Origin: an uncultured Veillonella sp.
GTDB lineage: Bacteria; Bacillota_C; Negativicutes; Veillonellales; Veillonellaceae
Assembly: GCA_900765235.1 (NCBI GenBank)
Contig: CAAFRK010000262.1
Coordinates: 1-5,763, forward strand
DNA: 5,763 nt
Direction of reading: 5' to 3'
The position numbers and the translations under genes were made by a program. The notes below the pieces were generated by a model. That model did no database searches and had not been told where the DNA came from. It saw only the letters and a program-made list of their open reading frames with translations. Shown here piece after piece: positions 5,628 through 5,763 of the stretch (positions are counted from its first letter, which is position 1; each line of letters opens with the position of its first letter).

Positions 5628-5763
5628 CTAATGTACTTCATCTAATAGTATTCTAAGATAATCACGTCTACTGTTTAATATTCTATCAATATAGATAGTC
5701 CGGTCTAAATAACGGTAAAAGCTTAAATAATTATGACAAAGTAAATATCTGTATTCAATTTTA
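5628..5763 (-). CDS. RelE/ParE family toxin, C-terminal part (5' end outside window)
   Basis: The last 44 codons of a gene that enters from the right edge and stops with TAG at 5628-5630. The translation starts KIEYRYLLCHNYLSFYRY and continues DRTIYIDRILNSRRDYLRIL. This matches the closing strands of RelE/ParE toxins: an RYLLCHNYLSFYR strand, then the IxIxRILxxRRDY ending, with the paired arginines and tyrosine typical of the ParE/RelE C-terminus. Family members are about 90-110 residues, so less than half is visible. These toxins act in the cytoplasm on ribosome-bound mRNA (RelE) or gyrase (ParE); this fragment does not show which. The antitoxin gene would normally lie beside it, outside the window. 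The stretch is AT-rich like fic and unlike the ecf genes. A terminator follows directly. Confidence 0.78.
   Translation of the reverse strand, partial: KIEYRYLLCHNYLSFYRYLDRTIYIDRILNSRRDYLRILLDEVH

Noticed and set aside
2349..5639. 17-base direct similarity (AAGAACTAAT then ACTTC) at 2349-2365 and 5623-5639 flanking the ecf operon
   Set aside because: Fifteen of 17 matches between two AT-rich spots is about what chance gives over a window of this size. No gene remnant could be read at the left copy, so it is not called an attachment or duplication site.

Overview
The window looks like a piece of a low-to-medium GC Firmicute chromosome of the Negativicutes type. Veillonella is my best guess, from overall protein character and gene content. 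That is inference; no marker gene here proves it. All supportable genes lie on the minus strand, so the window reads right to left.

Right edge (about 5592-5763): the last 44 codons of a RelE/ParE-type toxin gene run off the window and end at a terminator hairpin. Next come an isolated palindrome, a perfect 11-bp inverted repeat and a good extended -10 promoter. These lead into a three-gene ECF (energy-coupling factor) transporter operon at 2407-5485. Its first gene is unusual: a TrpP-like six-helix substrate-binding (S) domain is fused to an ECF ATPase in one 531-residue chain. A second, separate ATPase and a short EcfT transmembrane protein follow. The cassette is thus a complete dedicated importer (S-A1, A2, T), probably for tryptophan or a related small molecule. 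The two ATPases carry complementary defects: the Q-loop Gln of A1 is Ala, and the signature of A2 is LRRGE. Both defects fall in the same predicted composite ATP site, which leaves one canonical and one degenerate site.

Middle (919-2406): an AT-rich stretch holds a minus-strand terminator for the ecf operon, a candidate promoter and a class II Fic AMP-transferase-like gene. Its base composition clearly differs from the ecf genes, which suggests acquisition by transfer.

Left end (1-918): a GNAT acetyltransferase of the phosphinothricin/methionine sulfoximine type, then the first 110 codons of a PHP-family histidinol-phosphatase (HisJ-like) cut by the window edge. fic, the GNAT gene and hisJ are close together and co-directional and may share a transcript. 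No rRNA, tRNA, insertion sequence or CRISPR array was seen.
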